Shown here: one piece after another, positions 11,248-20,397 of the stretch | Layout of the letters: each line of letters opens with the position of its first letter | Numbering within the stretch: position 1 is the first letter of the stretch | Assembly (NCBI GenBank): GCA_014885115.2 | Contig: WKLE02000093.1 | Location: 20,799-84,798, forward strand | Direction: 5' to 3' | DNA from: Asterionellopsis glacialis | Lineage: Eukaryota > Bacillariophyta > Plagiogrammaphyceae > Rhaphoneidales > Asterionellopsidaceae | Length of the DNA: 64,000 nt | Notes under the pieces: model-generated | Seen by the model: only the letters and a program-made list of their open reading frames with translations | The model's database searches: none | What the model was told of the DNA's origin: nothing | Position numbers and translations under genes: made by a program

Positions 11248-11544
11248 TTGATTCATTTATCCCTTGATGTATATGGATCATCTATGACAGAAACTATTAA
11301 AGTGGATTCAACACATACCACGTTGGGATTTGATTTGCACTATAACAATTCATATATGGCCCCAACCATAAAATCCTGTCATTCCGGAACTCCTGCAGTG
11401 CTATTACAAAAGTGGAGAAGCCAATTGAGACATGGCACAATCAGAGCAATCAATGGCCAAAAGATTGACTTGGTGCAAGAACTAAAACAGATGGTGAAAA
11501 TATGCAACAGGATCCAAGCCAACAAGAATGTCAAGTCACCATAG
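11248..11544 (+). pseudogene. PDZ-like linker domain between integrase and reverse transcriptase
   Basis: This frame contains TTLGFDLHYNN, then a segment with SGTPAVLLQKWR, then GTIRAINGQKIDLVQELKQM. The order LGF..., a small-residue turn, then G-x-I-x-x-x-NG-x-x-V/I resembles a PDZ fold (carboxylate loop, then the VNG strand). I recall similar segments in diatom copia polyproteins. The domain assignment is inference from the pattern. Confidence 0.4.
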
Positions 11545-11944
11545 CTCACCCAGAGATCATGGCACCCCTGACCTCAGACGGCATTCCTCAACTGCACTTT
11601 GATCAGCTCCACATGGTGGCACACAACCTCCACATGTTAAGATATGGGGAAGACTGCAATTTATGGGAGGATTAGGCAGAAATGTCCCCTATTGATGAAG
11701 CTGTGATCCATCAGGTCCTGGTGACAACAGGTATTGACCTCTCAGCTAAATACTCACGTTGTCAACTCAAACATCAAGATGACTAGAACGACTGGGCTAA
11801 AAGCCGAATTTAAACAAAATGATAAGTACAGAACCCAAAAGATGTTCAGCACACTGGTCCCTAAGCCTAAAAATGCCACAGTATTACCATTTAATGGTAA
11901 TACTATTTCAAGGATTCAGAGATCAGAAAGGCCAGAGGAACATG

Positions 11945-12420
11945 CAGCGGCGGTAGCCAATATGGTAAAGCTGTAACCCTTGCATATACCTACACATCTT
12001 GTGTCAAACAACCTGCAGCACGGGTCTTTTGGGCATTAGCAGCAATTGAGAAAATGCTTGTGACGGGAGTAGATGCAGGGAATGCATTTGCAGAAGCACC
12101 ACCACTGCAACAACAATTTTATATGGAAATCGATGAACAATATTGCAACTGGTGGACATTACACAAGGGACGACCACCAATTCCAAAAGGGTATGTCTTA
12201 CCGGTTCTTCATGCAATCCAAGGACACCTTGCTGAATCTCCCAGATTATGAGATCAACATATTTCTGACATACTGGTCAATAAGGAGAACTTCTGCAACA
12301 CAACCCATGAGAAATGTATCTACTCAACCAAAGTTAGAGGCCACAAAATACTGTTTCTCCAACAAGTGGATGACTTTGCAGTGGCATGTAAGGACAAAAA
12401 TATTGCCAAAGCAGTAATTA
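11945..12420 (+). pseudogene. Copia reverse transcriptase, frameshifted
   Basis: Pieces in two or three frames give ALAYTYTSCVKQPAARVFWA, then TGVDAGNAFAEAPP (the first catalytic Asp region), then FLQQVDDFAVACKDKN with the VDD catalytic motif at 12366-12374. The frame shifts several times between 12000 and 12300. The VDD box itself is intact. Confidence 0.75.
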
Positions 12421-12467
12421 AATGAGTAGGCAACTATCTTAGTGTACCACTCAATGACCTGGGAGTC

Positions 12468-12527
12468 ATCAAAAATTTCAATGGCATAGATGTATCCATC
12501 AAAAATTTCAATGACATAGATGTATCC
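12468..12527 (+). repeat. 30-bp tandem duplication inside the copia remnant
   Basis: CATCAAAAATTTCAATGGCA and the following ten bases occur twice in direct tandem (12468-12497 and 12498-12527) with one difference (G/A). The duplication keeps frame and adds ten residues to the polyprotein after the reverse transcriptase. It is a private mutation of this copy or its close relatives. Confidence 0.8.
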
Positions 12528-12560
12528 CAGACAAGAGACTATATCAAAATACCCTGTGAA

Positions 12561-12905
12561 TTGTTTTTGGACAAAGTATTGGACCACCACGGATGGCAGG
12601 AAACTATCACTCAACACAACCCGATACCTATGCAAGATGACAATCTATACCAAGCACAACTTCAGATAGCTGAACCCCCAATGACTCCTGAGGAACAGAA
12701 ACAACTCTGTCTTGAAATTTTTAATTACCAGCAAGTTATAGGAGAAGTCATATATGCTATGACCATAGCAAGGCCAGACATATCATCAGCTGTCATAAAA
12801 TTATCCCAATACTCCCAAAACCCAGCAAAAATACACTATCAGGCACTTAGACATCTGATGAAATATCTGGCTCTGACTGAAGACAGAGGTATACACTATT
12901 GGTGA
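12561..12905 (+). pseudogene. Copia connection region between RT and RNase H
   Basis: This frame carries YQQVIGEVIYAMTIARPDIS followed by SAVIKLSQYSQNPAKIHYQA, the conserved copia stretch (Y...IG...Y....RPDI...V..LSQ....P...H) that precedes RNase H. It ends at a TGA (12903-12905) just after IHYW. Confidence 0.8.
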
Positions 12906-12968
12906 AAAAAATCACGGGCAGAACTTCCATTCATCCCTGCCTAATCTTGTATCTCAAATGACAACATC

Positions 12969-13508
12969 ATGCACTCAATTCCTTACATGAAGAAATCTAA
13001 TACAATGCATGGATACGTAGACTCCGATTGGGGATCCGATAGAAGCCATAGACAATCCATTACCAGGAGAGCAATCTTGTTAGGAGGAGCCATTATTGCA
13101 TATAAAAACAAATACCAACCCACAGTAGCCTTGTCATCCACCAAGGCCAAATTTGCGGCACCCGCAGAAGCAGGAAAAGTGATTCTTTATCTTCGATCAA
13201 TCCTTTATGAACTCGGATACGAACAACACCTTCCAACCATACTATATAAAGATAATCAAGGAGCACTTCATATGGCCAACTTGGGACAACCAACTAAACG
13301 AACCCGCCATATGGACATGAATATTTTGCCATCCAAAATTGGTGTGAAACAGACCTTCCTACACTCACACAGATACAAACACAATATAATATTAGTGATT
13401 CCTTCACCAAAGCACTGGGTAGAATCAAATTTTTTACCAGCAAATGGATGTTCTGATGGGAAGAAGAGTACCAATTTATTCCCCAATCTTCACTCCACTC
13501 CAGGATAA
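12969..13508 (+). pseudogene. Copia RNase H, catalytic Glu lost
   Basis: MHGYVDSDWGSDRSHRQSIT matches the first RNase H motif, with the Asp intact. The second motif is usually SSTEAE, but here the sequence reads SSTKAK (13135-13152), so the catalytic Glu codons have become Lys codons, consistent with G-to-A changes. LYKDNQGALHMA and KRTRHMDM follow as in other copia elements. The frame stops at 13506-13508. Confidence 0.8.
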
Positions 13509-13651
13509 GCGGATTCATACATACAATGAACAATCACAAAAGAGAACGGAATCGAGTCAACCATCATTATCCAAGCTTATTCAGAGTATGATCCCAACTG
13601 TCGAATGGACAGATTCAGCAGCGTAAATACGACACTTGGAATCATGGGGGG

Positions 13652-13822
13652 GTGAGAAGATATGGACAGACCGAAGGTCTGAGTACATACGAAGCATTTA
13701 CCATGACCATAGTTTAGGAAATAGGTTAATCAAAACACGTACGAGTAGCCTCTGCAGACTCGATTCTGACAGGATTTACCTCCTCTGCGGAAACTACTCT
13801 TACGAGGTTTTTTAAACATCTT
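13652..13822 (+). repeat. Putative 3' LTR of the copia element (end uncertain)
   Basis: It starts TGAGAAGATATGGACAGACC right after the G-rich tract. The first 27 bases match an inverted copy at 2129-2155. The 3' limit is a guess (a TTTAAACA near 13815-13822), because no 5' LTR was found for comparison. It includes a hairpin-forming AGACCGAAGGTCT. Confidence 0.35.
13772..13796 (+). repeat. 25-bp upstream element, copy 1
   Basis: GGATTTACCTCCTCTGCGGA plus the next five bases, AACTA. It is identical over 25 bases to 16106-16130. In both places GTACGAGT occurs about 30 bases earlier (13739 and 16077). This copy lies 124 bases upstream of the SMR transporter ATG. It could be a promoter or 5' UTR element or the remains of a mobile sequence. 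Confidence 0.7.
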
Positions 13823-13919
13823 TCATCGTTCGGTTACTTTTTATCACTGGTAGACAACAACCATAGAGAACACTTGCATTTTTAATAGATACCAAAAGCA
13901 CAACCGACAGAGTAGAATC

Positions 13920-14552
13920 ATGCCGAATTTAAACACGAGATATATGCTTGGCGTGTTGTTGGTGCTATTTTTTGCCCTTAGTGAGTCAGCTAGTGTCTCA
14001 TCATCCGTAGACATGAAAAGGGGGGGAATTAGAGCCATTTCAAGTGGCACGAAGTTGGGGGAAAAAAATCAGCATGATCTACATTTTCCAAATGGTGTTG
14101 ACGCGGAACTTTTCCTATCGTTGAGAGCTGGTTCAAGTTCCCCTTTAGACCTTACCGAGAGGAGTACTATGCTCACGTCCTTTCCTGATTGGGTTGGAAA
14201 GTCGACTGCTCGATGCTGGGCAATTTTAGTAGCTGCTATTATCGTCGAAATTGGGGCCACCAGTTATTTGAAGGCTGGAAGTGATTCTGGAGGTTTCGGC
14301 ACCCCGAAAGGCACCAAATTGACAGTCCTCTCCTTGGGTTTGTACATGATTAGTCTATTATCTTTCGGCATGTCACTAAGAAAGATTGATGTGAGCATAG
14401 CCTATGCCGTGTGGTCAGCGTTGGGAACAGCCGCAGTGTCAGTATTTGGAATTCTTCTTTGGGGAGAATCGGCTGATACGATAAAGATTTTGAGTTTATT
14501 ACTAATTATGATCGGTGTAGTTGGATTAAATCTGACCGAAGGCGGCCATTAG
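13920..14552 (+). CDS. Small multidrug resistance (SMR/EmrE-like) transporter with N-terminal presequence
   Basis: SMR proteins are four-helix proton antiporters that act as dimers to expel cationic compounds. In this 210-residue product the SMR core spans about residues 97-206. E110 sits in AAIIVEIGATSYLKAG, matching the essential Glu14 of EmrE, and W165 sits in IAYAVWSALGT, matching the conserved AYAxW motif. Four hydrophobic stretches are visible at about 98-118, 133-151, 158-182 and 188-206. Before the core are a hydrophobic signal-like segment (residues 8-22) and a polar linker of ~75 residues, so the protein probably enters the secretory or plastid route. SMR proteins are mainly bacterial, so a transferred origin is likely. 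No intron. Family call is strong; location is inference. Confidence 0.88.
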   Translation: MPNLNTRYMLGVLLVLFFALSESASVSSSVDMKRGGIRAISSGTKLGEKNQHDLHFPNGVDAELFLSLRAGSSSPLDLTERSTMLTSFPDWVGKSTARCWAILVAAIIVEIGATSYLKAGSDSGGFGTPKGTKLTVLSLGLYMISLLSFGMSLRKIDVSIAYAVWSALGTAAVSVFGILLWGESADTIKILSLLLIMIGVVGLNLTEGGH

Positions 14553-16305
14553 AGGAAACACAAATGTTTTGTCGGAACTAGGAAAAAGTAATAATCTTTC
14601 CTGGAGGGCTGTACAGGAGCAACAACTAATATCGAAAATATAAATGTAGCAAGTTGCAATCGTGCAAGACATTGTCCTTTTTTTCACCATTCATATACGA
14701 TGCCGTGAACTAGCATCTCACATTTTTTGTCGAAGTGGTGGCGAGAAACAGAATGTTTCCTTTTTGCGTCTCTCAGAAAAACTGACAATGTGATGAATAG
14801 CAGATTCTTTTGTGTGTGTGCTGTATAGGTACTACTTGGCTTGATAGAAGGCTGCACAAGGAAAAAAATATCAATCTCGACAAGAACTGCCAAAGTTGAG
14901 GGAAAAGGACAAAAGGACGAGTAATTATCTGACGAGTACCGTAAATTAAACAATGCTGCTCGAGCCGTCCCCTTTTGTTGTATTTTTACCGACAACCTCA
15001 AATTCGTTTGACCATGTATGGCATGCCTCTGTGTTTTATGAATCTTTTGAAGAGATTGATGTTATATGATATTGACTTGCATAATTTCTTCACTACTCCC
15101 CTCCAAATGAATTGCTTATCCAATAGGTAGATTGTTGATTTTCATTGTTCATAATGTATTTACAATTTTCAAAAAAAACAGTTGATATCATCGCGAAAGT
15201 ATGATTTCTCATTCAAATATAATCATAATGTAAGTCATTGCTATTCGGTTTCTATTATCTCATTGTTCTCATGAATTGTAAATGCTTCTGTCCCCTACTC
15301 CTCTATAATGCAATACCTCATGAATTGGATTGGTTGTTGAAATTTATATTTGATGATTGCTTTAATACCCCAAAATAGTATTGTAGGTTGCTGATTGTTT
15401 CTTGTAATTATATTAAAAATAAACACTGCTGTGTCCACAAACCTTCTTGCAATGATCATGATTATGTGTTTATTTTTTATTGATGTTTATTTTGTTGTCC
15501 TTGTTGCCACTGAATTGTTGTGAACGTACATTCTATGATTCTTAATTGTACATCAATTGTTGTTTCCACAAGAACTAACAACCAACTAGTTTGAAAACGA
15601 CCACCCTCACCATATTAAGCTCTATTCCCACCTCTACACAAACATAACCACTTCACATTCCTTCAAATTACACTCCTGTCTTCCATGGGGATGATATATT
15701 GTTGACAATCTCCAACTGTTGAACCCAAAGACAGGACCACGTGCCGTGCAAAATTACTAGCAAAAAATGCTCCAACTTCGACTTGTCAAAAAACATACTT
15801 CCAGCTGCCCTTTTTTTTCATGACAAAAAGCTTGCTATTCTTCAACGAATTTTTGATAATCCCTGTATCTGGGACCATCTTTATCTCCAATGCAATACTG
15901 CAAACGGACCACCGTTCGCCATGGTCCCATTTTGTCGTGTAAAAATGTTCGAAAAGCCAAGAAGGTTGGTACTCGAGTCACGTAGCAAAATGAGTAGGAT
16001 ATTTTGTTCCGCCCGAAAAATGCATCGTCCCTTGCCCCATTCTGAGAGGTTCGTTGGTTCCGTTGACTTGGTACTAGTACGAGTTTGCGCGGTTTCGCGG
16101 GGGGGGGATTTACCTCCTCTGCGGAAACTAGACTACTCAACGAAAAAATTTAGGATTTGCAAAAACTCGATATTCTACAGCAGATGCTTCAACACTTATG
16201 AACTTTTCCTTGGTTCTTGAATAAGCCACAGGTCCGGCACAACAAACAATGTAACTCCGGCGAAACAAGGTTCCCTAAGCAAGATACTTTAGAGGAAGCA
16301 CAAGT
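14553..16305. other. Long spacer between the SMR and methyltransferase-like genes
   Basis: Strongly AT-rich from 15000 to 15700. No supported gene: the longest plus frame (15741-16220) starts with GTG and has no recognisable motif. Near the end it contains the second 25-bp upstream element and a run of nine G at about 16099-16107. Confidence 0.5.
16106..16130 (+). repeat. 25-bp upstream element, copy 2
   Basis: Identical to 13772-13796 and again preceded by GTACGAGT (16077). It lies 176 bases upstream of the methyltransferase-like gene. The sequence between the shared blocks differs, so this is not a simple recent duplication. Confidence 0.7.
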
Positions 16306-17388
16306 ATGAAGATAAAGACTATGAGGAAAGGTTCCTCATCCTTGGGTTCTTCTGCCACGGGTAGTCCTAGATTAAGTATCCTCCTTGTCACCTTAATCTT
16401 GTTCTGCACCACTGGTTGGTTGCTCACAATGACTGGGGCGCTAGGCGGGCATGGAAATCGACTGGAGGAACAAGAATCTTCCGCTTTCGCTCCTGTCCCA
16501 AAAACATCCTCCTTTGCGCTAGCCGCAAAAGAATCCCTTGGATTCTTTCTTGACATACCTGAGGAGACTTGGAACCGGCACAAGCAACGATTTCAGTTCA
16601 CCCAACCTAACTACATGCAGAAAGCATTGGAGCGTACCTCCCGCCATTCGAACCACTTTTGGGCCGGCAACTTTGAACCAGAGTTTACATGCCCCCACGA
16701 ATTCCGACTGGGAAAGCTCGGGGATGGGGGAAAGTGGGCGTGCGATCCTCATCGAATTTTGTCGGATACCGGTCGTAGCGGTGTTGGTCACGATGCTCAC
16801 AATCCTTGGAAGGACAATGAAAACAACACCAATAGCTGTCTAGTGTACAGCGTGGGAAGCAACGGGAATTTTGACTTTGAAGTGGAGGTACTGAATCACG
16901 TATCACCCAACTGCGAGATCCATACGTTTGATATGAAGGAAAAAGGACGCAACAAAAATTTTACTCAAGAGGCGGCAAAATTACCCGGTGTGACGTTTCA
17001 TCACATTGGACTGGGTCCTGCAAAACCACCACACCAAATGCACTTTAAATCCTTTGGGGAAATTATTTCTCACCTCAAGCATGAGAACCGAATCGTAGAC
17101 TTGATGAAAATTGACTGCGAAAGGTGCGAATATGATCAGTTCCGGACATGGTTGGCGGATTGGGACAAGATGGGGATGCTGGTGCGACAGGTTCTGTTGG
17201 AGGTGCACAATTCAGATTATCCTGGTGTGGTGGACATATTTCGTGAATTTCAAAAGGCAGGCTACATCCTATTCCACAAGGAAGCAAATTTCATCAATAA
17301 CGCCAATTGTGTGGAAGTGGCATGGATCAAGTTGAGTCAGGACTTTCAAATCGCTTCAAATCAAACGATAGCAATTGATACAAGATAA
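16306..17388 (+). CDS. Type II membrane methyltransferase-like protein (METTL24-like / FkbM-related)
   Basis: A 360-residue protein. A short basic N-terminus and one hydrophobic helix at about residues 23-44 suggest a Golgi- or ER-type signal anchor. The lumenal part follows the Methyltransf_22-type pattern: CPHEFRLGKLGDGGKWACDP, then CLVYSVGSNGNFDFEVEVL (the glycine-containing SAM-binding motif I), IHTFDMKEKG, LMKIDCERCEYDQF (the acidic motif II region) and VLLEVHNSDYPG. Members of this family are predicted SAM-dependent methyltransferases, and few have known substrates. A glycan or protein substrate in the secretory pathway would fit the anchor, but this is inference. No intron; start ATG 16306. 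Confidence 0.75.
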   Translation: MKIKTMRKGSSSLGSSATGSPRLSILLVTLILFCTTGWLLTMTGALGGHGNRLEEQESSAFAPVPKTSSFALAAKESLGFFLDIPEETWNRHKQRFQFTQPNYMQKALERTSRHSNHFWAGNFEPEFTCPHEFRLGKLGDGGKWACDPHRILSDTGRSGVGHDAHNPWKDNENNTNSCLVYSVGSNGNFDFEVEVLNHVSPNCEIHTFDMKEKGRNKNFTQEAAKLPGVTFHHIGLGPAKPPHQMHFKSFGEIISHLKHENRIVDLMKIDCERCEYDQFRTWLADWDKMGMLVRQVLLEVHNSDYPGVVDIFREFQKAGYILFHKEANFINNANCVEVAWIKLSQDFQIASNQTIAIDTR

Positions 17389-17503
17389 TATGTATATATT
17401 AATAGACTTTGTTTTTTTTTGCGCCTATGTCCCACATTTGTCGTCCCAGCGGCAATGAAAGCAAGACTGCTGCCATGCCAGAATAGGCAATTTTGAAATA
17501 ATG

Positions 17504-17548
17504 TTAGTACCAAAACTAATCATCGCCGTTGTTTCCGTCAAAAATTAA
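17504..17548 (+). repeat. Dispersed 45-bp repeat, copy 2
   Basis: Begins TTAGTACCAAAACTAATCAT. It pairs with 7046-7090 (37 of 45 identical). It lies 115 bases after the stop codon of the methyltransferase-like gene. A weaker similarity (TTAGT...AAAACTAATCA) is seen near 19578. Confidence 0.5.
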
Positions 17549-17619
17549 TGTGTGATGCGTACTTCTTCAAGGCAGGCATGTAACAATCATCATGAACTTG
17601 ACCAATAGGTTTTGTCAAT

Positions 17620-18920
17620 AGTGTCAGATGTTTACTATTTCTGATCTTGTTCTTTTTAGGAACCTGTGTACTTATGAAGGATTGGCATGTCTAACATACT
17701 TTACTATACAGAGCCAATTGTCCATGAACAGAGCATGTGGTGACAACAAGCTGACACATATGAAATCAAATCATGTCATTGGTGTCCTCTGCACCTTTTT
17801 CTTGTTCATCCTTTGGAACTGTGTAACTGGAACATTCTTCACAGTGACCCAGAACACAGTTCCAATGGTTCAGTTCACCAAAACTAGGAACTGGGACACA
17901 CATTACTTCCTCACATGCACTCCATAGTTTTTTGTGAACTAGTTCATTGTTGGTAGTACAGTAGAGGCATACAGATCAGTCTCTACCTCTCTATGGTTTT
18001 GTACAATACCACATCCCATTTTTGCAATATCAACTTTCATTTTGCTCACTCATCTAACCCTCCAAGCATTGAGTGTGGCCTGCAAACTTTTTACAGTAAT
18101 GCAGGTCTCGCATCCACATATTTGTTTGTGTCTTAGAGTTATTATTTTAAGTTGTTTAGGTAAAAAATATGGAAGTGCGATATCTGAAACAAGTACTCTA
18201 CCTTGTTGGTCGCTCACTAACAATAATCCATGATTAAGGTCAAGCAAGTCATTGTGTGCAGCAACTTTTTCTTTGGTTTCTAGATGCTTTATTTGTATAG
18301 TATCATCCTTTATTGGACTGGCTACTACTGAAGGATGGTCCCTTATCTATTGATATGACTTCAACCATAAACTTTTGGACAGTTGGAAAAGCCTTCTTTC
18401 TCTTTAAACAACTCCAAGTCATTTCATTGTCATATTTGGAGAGAAGTTTCCTTCTTTCTGTTGATTCATCAAGCAACCTGTGCCCTGTGGACTATGTAAG
18501 TCCTAGGGCCCTACACTTCTTTACTTGGTGGATTGCTGACATTGTTTTTCACTACTAGTACTGTTGTTGATTGCTGGCCTATGAACAAATTCAGGAGACT
18601 CAGCTATTGACAAAAATACGCATGCAAGGTGAGATGCTTTGCCATTGTTAATTTGGGCACGCATCTTTGCAGTAGATCAGGCTCAATCCAATATTCTCCA
18701 TGCCTACTCCAAAGTTTGTTCAGCTACTGCATTTGTGTTTCTTTCAGAAATTACAGTACCATGAGTATATTCTACAATATCAGGATCTTTGCACATACAC
18801 TATCTAGTACAGTAGCATTTTTTTTTGACATTTTTTTAAAAAATCCACCACTGAGTTATTTCATTTGTGGACAGATTATGCTATCCTCATCTTCACATAT
18901 CTGGGATACACAAGCATGAA
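17620..18920 (-). pseudogene. Remnant of an unidentified diatom repeat-family ORF (Cys motif)
   Basis: The minus strand holds broken coding-like pieces. The longest (18050-18247) ends in LPYFLPKQLKIITLRHKQIC followed by GCETCITVKSLQATLNAWRV. A Cys cluster of the form HK-x-x-CGC-x-x-C next to an LN-x-WR motif is something I associate with repeated, uncharacterised diatom ORFs. Neighbouring pieces carry stops in every frame (for example MDNWLCIVKYVRHA near 17700). It is probably a transposon-derived pseudogene, but the class is not determined and the ends are approximate. Confidence 0.35.
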
Positions 18921-19540
18921 AATTGTCCCAGACCTCAGTTACTAAATTTACTCCAGCAAATGCCTCCATGCCTTTGCTGGAGCTAGCATAGTTCCTGCAG
19001 CAGGAATGTTCTAGTGATTCTTTATGTTGTTTGTCATATTTCTTTCAAAAGCAACATTTTTTCATGCACATCATAAAACCAACTGCTTTCCTAGTTCTTC
19101 CTCCCATCAAAAATGCATGACCTGAGTTACTGTTAAACGATAATCCCCTCTTTTGCCACCACATATCAAACATAACTGTTTGTTGTGTTCAAACTTTGTC
19201 TGGATGAATATTAGGAAAATATTTTTTTAGCAACTTTTCTGAGTATCTTACCCACCTCTAATGAAAATGTTCAGTTAAAATTTTAGTAAGTGTAATGGCA
19301 GTAATTTGTGCAAAAACAAATGTACAGTTGAAGTTGCATCCAAAACAGGGTCAATTGCAACAATATAAAGCTTGTGCAAATTGAAATGTAAAGTCAAAAA
19401 TGCACAATTAAATATGTACAGGGAATTCTGAAAAACTTCAAAATTCTGTAAGTACAACAAAGTATCACAAAACTGTAAGATCTGTACCAAGAATGTGAAG
19501 ATCAAAGATATTTCTTCACTTAGGGATAGAAAACTTTTAG

Positions 19541-19571
19541 AAGTTTCTTCAAAGATTCTTTGAAGAAACTT
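19541..19571. repeat. Perfect 31-nt palindrome
   Basis: The arms are AAGTTTCTTCAAAGA and its exact reverse complement, separated by one T: a 15-bp stem with a 1-nt centre. It lies in noncoding sequence. It could be cruciform-prone DNA, a transcription-factor site or the core of a small inverted-repeat element. Confidence 0.9.
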
Positions 19572-19753
19572 TTTCAAGTTAGTGACTAAAACTAATCAGT
19601 TATTTTTATCCCATCCACATGACATATTGGTATTACCTCTACATAAAATGACCCAAACTAACCAAAAAACTTCTTTCGGTTAGTAATTCTTTTTCAAGTT
19701 AGTAACTACAAAATCAGTAATTCTTTCTATCTTTTGTACATGAAAACTTTGTT

Positions 19754-19858
19754 GTTCGTGACTCTTTTTATTAAAATTAAAAAGTTAGTATAAATTTCTT
19801 AGTAGCTGTTCGAGACTCTTTTTATTAATTAAAAAGTTAGTATAAATTTCTTAGGAGC
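19754..19858 (+). repeat. 54-bp direct tandem repeat
   Basis: GTTCG(T/A)GACTCTTTTTATTA starts at 19754 and again at 19808, followed both times by AAAAAGTTAGTATAAATTTC. The second unit is a few bases shorter. Each unit also contains a self-complementary CTTTTT...AAAAAG segment. Confidence 0.85.
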
Positions 19859-20397
19859 TAACTTCAGAAAGAATCGCACTAAACAGAATAAGTTTTTTGG
19901 TTCGTTGTGGTCAATTAAGTCTATCTTTAGCAGTTCTTCTGTTCCCTGTACACAATAAATTGGTGCTTCTTCATCTACACCCATTGACAAACCAAAAGTC
20001 TATCGTAAAGAATTTATCTTTCTGCCTTGATTATTGGACCTTATCACTACTTAAGTACATCGCCTAAGCATATTATTTGTCTGTCTTCATATTATGTAAG
20101 CTCAATTTCCCTTTCATTGTATTTTCCCCCGAGGGAGCAGGAACCTGGGCGTTTTCATAATTTTGGTTTGCATCTACAGTAATAATATCAATTCCCACTT
20201 TTAGGACTTTTTAATGCAAATAGTACAGTATGAGAACCAGCTTGTAGTATACCTAGGTAGGCATGTTCCGGCATCAAAGATTTCGGTACGAAGTTTTCGG
20301 AATTCCGAGTTGTCTGCTATCTGATAGACACTCTATTCTGACATATTCTTCTCAACGAATCTGTGTCAGATATTTTCGTGTAGTCCTTAGTGTGAGG

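Larger units (their letters stand above)
9400..13651 (+). mobile_element. Decayed Ty1/copia-type LTR retrotransposon
   Basis: Pieces of a Pol polyprotein follow in copia order (integrase before reverse transcriptase) in several broken frames: a protease-adjacent region, GAG-pre-integrase, integrase, a PDZ-like linker, reverse transcriptase and RNase H. In-frame stops include those near 10174, 10441, 10777, 11200 and 11542, and frameshifts occur near 12050-12250. A G-rich tract near 13645-13651, a plausible polypurine tract, precedes a TGAGAAGA LTR-like start at 13652. The element is clearly non-autonomous and old. The 5' LTR and gag could not be identified. It resembles diatom copia elements by memory of their motifs. 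Confidence 0.85.
17389..20397. other. Gene-poor 3-kb spacer with element remnant and palindromes
   Basis: It contains a dispersed repeat copy (17504), a minus-strand coding remnant (17620-18920), a perfect 31-nt palindrome (19541) and a 54-bp tandem repeat (19754). The last part (19900-20260) is AT-rich with no supported gene. An in-frame ATG at 20263 could extend the next gene, but the sequence there lacks its codon bias. Confidence 0.5.

Noticed and set aside
15741..16220. 159-residue plus-strand open frame
   Set aside because: It starts with GTG, has no motif, and spans the G run and shared upstream element; likely chance.
17620..17930. piggyBac transposase fragment (MDNW-like motif on the minus strand)
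   Set aside because: The resemblance is limited to a few residues with stops in every frame; too weak to name the class.
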